From Paenibacillus hexagrammi (GTDB lineage: Bacteria > Bacillota > Bacilli > Paenibacillales > NBRC-103111): a DNA stretch of 64,000 bases. The translations under genes and the position numbers were made by a program. This document shows, in pieces, positions 61,801 to 64,000 of the stretch; position 1 is the stretch's first letter; each line of letters opens with the position of its first letter. Below the pieces are notes generated by a model. The model was not told the origin of the DNA, made no database searches, and saw nothing but the letters and a program-made list of their open reading frames with translations. The stretch lies in contig NZ_CP090978.1 of assembly GCF_021513275.1 (NCBI RefSeq), positions 1,488,001-1,552,000 of the forward strand. Direction: 5' to 3'.

Positions 61801-64000
61801 TATCCGTTTCAAGCGGTACGGTATCGGTGCCAATTGAATTGACTGGCGATCAAACAGATATTCCGGTTGTGGTCACAGCGGAAGATAACAAAACGATGGT
61901 CAGCTATACGGTCACGGTAAACCGCATTTCGCCACTGATGGATGCCTCCCTGCGAGGCCTTGAAATCAGTAGCGGGACGCTATCGCCTGATTTTAACAAG
62001 GATACGTTGGAATATACGGTGAAGGTGCCCTATGAAGTTGCGTATATGACCTTCACACCAACTGCAAGTAATAGCCAAGCCGATATTTCCATCAATGAAA
62101 AAAGCATTGCAAGCGGTCATGAATCCAGTGAAATACCGTTATTGGTGGGAGAAAACGAAATTGAGCTGCTGGTTGTTTCGCAAGACGGTACAGCCAATGC
62201 GATTTATAAAGTCGTGGTTACCCGTGAGGTTAATTCGAAAGGAGCGGTGACGGGAATCGTTCAGGACACAGGGGCGAACCATTTGTCCGGTGTACTTGTA
62301 ACGTTAACAGATGGTGTTCACAACTACTCGGGCCATACAGACCCAAGCGGATCATTTACTTTCTCGTCCATCGAGCCAGGCTCGAATTACCAGCTATCAG
62401 CATCGAAAGCCGGATATGAGGATGCCACCCTGCAAGGAATAGAGGTAACGGCAGGACAAACGACATCCGGTCTGCAGGTAACCTTACCTGCAAACAGAGC
62501 GGTTGCTTCCCTGCACGGCAAGACGAGCGTAAGAGCAGGAGAGGTTCTGGACTCTGCTTTCCGCATCAGTAATGTATCTGCGAGTGTGTACTCGGCGGTT
62601 TATACGGCAGAAATAAACATCACGTTTGATACGAATCAGGTAGAGTGGTTGTCTGTAGATACCGATTTGCCGAAGCTGAGCTTTGAGCAAAAGGAACTAA
62701 CAGACGAAGGTCATCTGGCCGTAAAGGTTGCCATGCAAGACAATCAGCCGCTACCGGCGGATACGGATTTATTCAATGCTCATTGGAAAGCGAAAGAAAG
62801 CGCTGCGCTGAGCGAAACCTCGATCGGTTTAACGGCTGTCTTTGAGAATGGCTGGGGAGAAGCATTTAACGGAGTGCCATCCGAACATGCTTTTGTCGTG
62901 ACAAAGGATTGGAAAACAGCATTGCAGAGCTTAATGGAGGAAACACAGCTCATCTATGATCAATCCGTTGAAGGTGATCATAAAGGTGAGTACCCTGCAG
63001 GAGCTAAGGCTCCGCTTGCCGCCAGCTTAAGCGAGGCGGGAGCAGTGCTTAGCGATGTTATAGCAACTGACGTTCAGTGGCAGCAGGCTTTCGATCATCT
63101 GGAGCAAGCCAAGCAAATCTTCCTTGTACTAGTAAGGTCGGAGGATGCCGGGTCTTCGGACGGGAACAACGGCGAAAGCGATAACGACGGAAGCAGTGGC
63201 GGCAGTAATGGAAGTGATGACATCGGAAGCGGAAGCGATGGAAATAGTGATAATAGCAACAGCGGCGGGAGTGACGGAAGCAGTAATAGCGGCAGCAGCT
63301 CTTCAAGCAGCGACCAGACTACAAGTACGGATACCGGAATCGATACCAGCAAGCCTGGAGTTACCGCCACAGCTGACAGCAAAGGGACAGCGGTGATATC
63401 CAAAAAAGCGTTCGAACACGCGGTATCAACCGCAACTACGGATGAATCCGGCAAGAAAGTAGTTCAAATCAAAGTTCAATCGACGGACAGTAAGAAGGAG
63501 TATGGCGTGCAGCTTCCGGCTTCTTCCCTGACAGGTGGAAAGGGCTCGTATTCGATTCAATTGGAAACCCCGGCAGGCACGCTTGTGTTGTCCAACGAAA
63601 TGCTGAGCGGGCCAACTTCTGCACAAACCGTGGAAGTGCGTCTAGCCCAGCTTCCGAAAGAGAATTTAAATACGGCAGATCAAAACCGATTCGGACAACG
63701 TCCTGTTTTGGATATGCAGGTGTTAGTGGACGGGAAGGCAATTTCCTGGAACAATCCTGAGGCTCCCGTGACGGTCAAGGTTCCGTATGAACCGTCCAAC
63801 CGTGAACTTCAAAATCCGGAGCAAATCGCCGTAGTTTATGTGGATGGCAATGGACATGTCACACCTGTGCCAAACGGGCATTATGATGCTTCGACAGGTC
63901 AAGTTGTCTTTGCGACGAAGCACTTTAGCCGATATGGGGTTGTGTTTGAGCCTAAATCTTTTACAGATTTAACGGATGTAGAATGGGCTCGTAAGTCCAT
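58806..64000 (+). CDS. Giant secreted beta-helix protein with cohesin-like and SLH parts, 3' end outside window
   Basis: The frame from GTG 58806 stays open for over 1730 residues to the window end. AGGAGG and GAGGAA precede it. Signal peptide ends near PKAQAIQ. Order: right-handed parallel beta-helix (about 37-570; SYYVDATGGSDSNEGTSDST), two carboxypeptidase-regulatory-like domains (about 575-740), a LamG-like domain (750-944), two cadherin-like beta-sandwiches (945-1141), another regulatory-like domain, a cohesin-like domain (1230-1362; AEINITFDTNQVEWLSVD), a FIVAR-like bundle (1365-1441), a Ser/Gly/Asn/Asp linker, a beta domain, and FTDLTDVEWARKS, the start of an SLH repeat. The helix may be a polysaccharide lyase or hydrolase. 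The SLH part implies anchoring to the wall. Confidence 0.88.
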   Translation, partial: MFKKISTKSISLLLSASLLFGLSIGVLPVPKAQAIQPSGTSYYVDATGGSDSNEGTSDSTAWKTLERVSATNFQPGDRILFKSGEVWEGQLWPKGSGSEGNPIIIDAYGSGSKPAIQGNGTVNDAVRLFNQEYWEIHNLDVSNEVAPTSTPGENLGDYRGIHISGDNSTTLDYFRIESVDVHDVTGEIHWISGTQPIPPEPGIRFKTGWDGSKKTGGIVFDTTVPDIYNPPAQATILNDVVVEKSTVSNTSFAGIVFKQYTGDGKDQDGTTIATSTGWGERSSDTDPKFTPHTNVTIRDNFITQQNTDYGCNGMYLTDIRGGLVEGNVVYRTGTSGIEMYYADDIVVQHNEVYETTQKAGGADSNGIDPDKATTNIIIQYNYIHDNGDGILICQFSFGDTIIRNNVIKSNSRYPIYLHSDRKAVAQVYNNTIYNDKSNYLIYGYGSSLDATYHIKNNNLYTTRAGATITTSGTTFYENNNYYGSNLTIPAVDAKAIQVDPKFVSTVAGPSGTAETGPMLDSALGFRSQSGSGVINAGLVMSDNGGKDYAGSILYNGAPDIGAFEYYTAEGSTTESLNGKVRDGAGKPVAGVKLTLTVNGTPYMATTDAKGTYVIADVPLTLQAELKAEKAGYETVTTNVDIQPPNMTTQDVVITSTSPYGSLSANILDEKMDPLADAAVQVLYESEVLASGNSDAAGVVHMTQVPIGDGYSIQVSKPGYFAASKSNIAITPESQTDIGSLLLSSKQPQVLYDHKFNDMASGNMSSQDDLTVSTSGGKVEITEVPDTSDKSVRLTRSSNSGNTTLSEAFATPLKGIVTIEADLMRNDTYTSGNNWFSLPYVYGTSPSSSSPGVSFAFDKGKMKAYKGTASVELMSYNVGQWYNMRMVIDTAAQRFDLYIDGEKLVDQAAFRQSMTDIKRIDFYANSSNYGSVNVDNIRVTQGIGYSKTDATLSSISSSAGELTRLDETHYSIQVPSETEQITLTPTASSPNAASVTVNEISVSSGTVSVPIELTGDQTDIPVVVTAEDNKTMVSYTVTVNRISPLMDASLRGLEISSGTLSPDFNKDTLEYTVKVPYEVAYMTFTPTASNSQADISINEKSIASGHESSEIPLLVGENEIELLVVSQDGTANAIYKVVVTREVNSKGAVTGIVQDTGANHLSGVLVTLTDGVHNYSGHTDPSGSFTFSSIEPGSNYQLSASKAGYEDATLQGIEVTAGQTTSGLQVTLPANRAVASLHGKTSVRAGEVLDSAFRISNVSASVYSAVYTAEINITFDTNQVEWLSVDTDLPKLSFEQKELTDEGHLAVKVAMQDNQPLPADTDLFNAHWKAKESAALSETSIGLTAVFENGWGEAFNGVPSEHAFVVTKDWKTALQSLMEETQLIYDQSVEGDHKGEYPAGAKAPLAASLSEAGAVLSDVIATDVQWQQAFDHLEQAKQIFLVLVRSEDAGSSDGNNGESDNDGSSGGSNGSDDIGSGSDGNSDNSNSGGSDGSSNSGSSSSSSDQTTSTDTGIDTSKPGVTATADSKGTAVISKKAFEHAVSTATTDESGKKVVQIKVQSTDSKKEYGVQLPASSLTGGKGSYSIQLETPAGTLVLSNEMLSGPTSAQTVEVRLAQLPKENLNTADQNRFGQRPVLDMQVLVDGKAISWNNPEAPVTVKVPYEPSNRELQNPEQIAVVYVDGNGHVTPVPNGHYDASTGQVVFATKHFSRYGVVFEPKSFTDLTDVEWARKS

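Noticed and set aside
63058-63454. Minus-strand frames rich in Ser/Leu/Pro or His/Arg
   Set aside because: They are complements of the Ser/Gly/Asn/Asp linker in the beta-helix gene, so the odd composition comes from the linker.

Overview
The window looks like a chromosomal segment of a Paenibacillus-type spore-forming Bacillota. The signs are GerP-like spore-coat proteins, a DUF3231 protein, S-layer-homology (SLH) proteins, two YesM/YesN two-component systems next to LplABC-type sugar transporters, strong AGGAGG ribosome sites, and many GTG/TTG starts. I saw no rRNA, tRNA, CRISPR array, insertion sequence or phage module.

Layout: (1) 1-3.2 kb holds a partial CysJ-like flavoprotein, a frame-broken CHASE4-HAMP-GGDEF gene and a SIMPL-domain gene. 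(2) 3.4-24.3 kb is a first carbohydrate locus: a giant secreted GH35 beta-galactosidase ending in cohesin, FIVAR and dockerin modules, a GH38 alpha-mannosidase, a sugar ABC importer (two permeases and a binding lipoprotein), a YesM/YesN pair, a GH2 beta-galactosidase and a GH51 arabinofuranosidase. (3) 24.5-28 kb has a cupin, a small ORF and a heparinase II/III-like lyase on the minus strand. (4) 28.2-42.1 kb is a second carbohydrate locus: YesM/YesN, a binding-protein-like gene, a complete ABC importer, and two paralogous secreted GH43-LamG proteins, the second again with cohesin-FIVAR-dockerin. (5) 42.2-58.3 kb is mostly housekeeping or accessory: polysaccharide deacetylase, broken GNAT, SLH-Ig protein, ClC channel with TrkA-C domain, a protein with an injection-system-like N-terminus, DUF3231, a gerP-like cluster, a soluble chemotaxis receptor, a chromate-transporter pair, a formylglycine-generating enzyme, a Dabb protein and a WYL regulator. 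(6) 58.8 kb to the end is a giant secreted beta-helix protein with a cohesin-like module, a FIVAR-like module and the start of a C-terminal SLH region.

How the genes fit together: the enzymes (beta-galactosidases GH35 and GH2, arabinan- or arabinofuranoside-active GH43 and GH51, alpha-mannosidase GH38) suggest use of arabinogalactan or plant glycoprotein glycans. Extracellular enzymes would release oligosaccharides, two YesMN systems would sense them, two ABC importers would take them up, and cytoplasmic GH2, GH51 and GH38 would finish hydrolysis. Three secreted proteins share cohesin plus FIVAR modules, two of them also have dockerins, and one appears to be wall-bound. I therefore propose a small cell-surface enzyme assembly.

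Caution: at least nine genes have reading frames broken by one base, with a small ORF at 25.2 kb as a possible tenth. Nearly all can be repaired by changing one homopolymer run by one base, and the protein on both sides is intact. This pattern looks more like sequencing error than gene decay, so frame breaks are annotated as single genes here.
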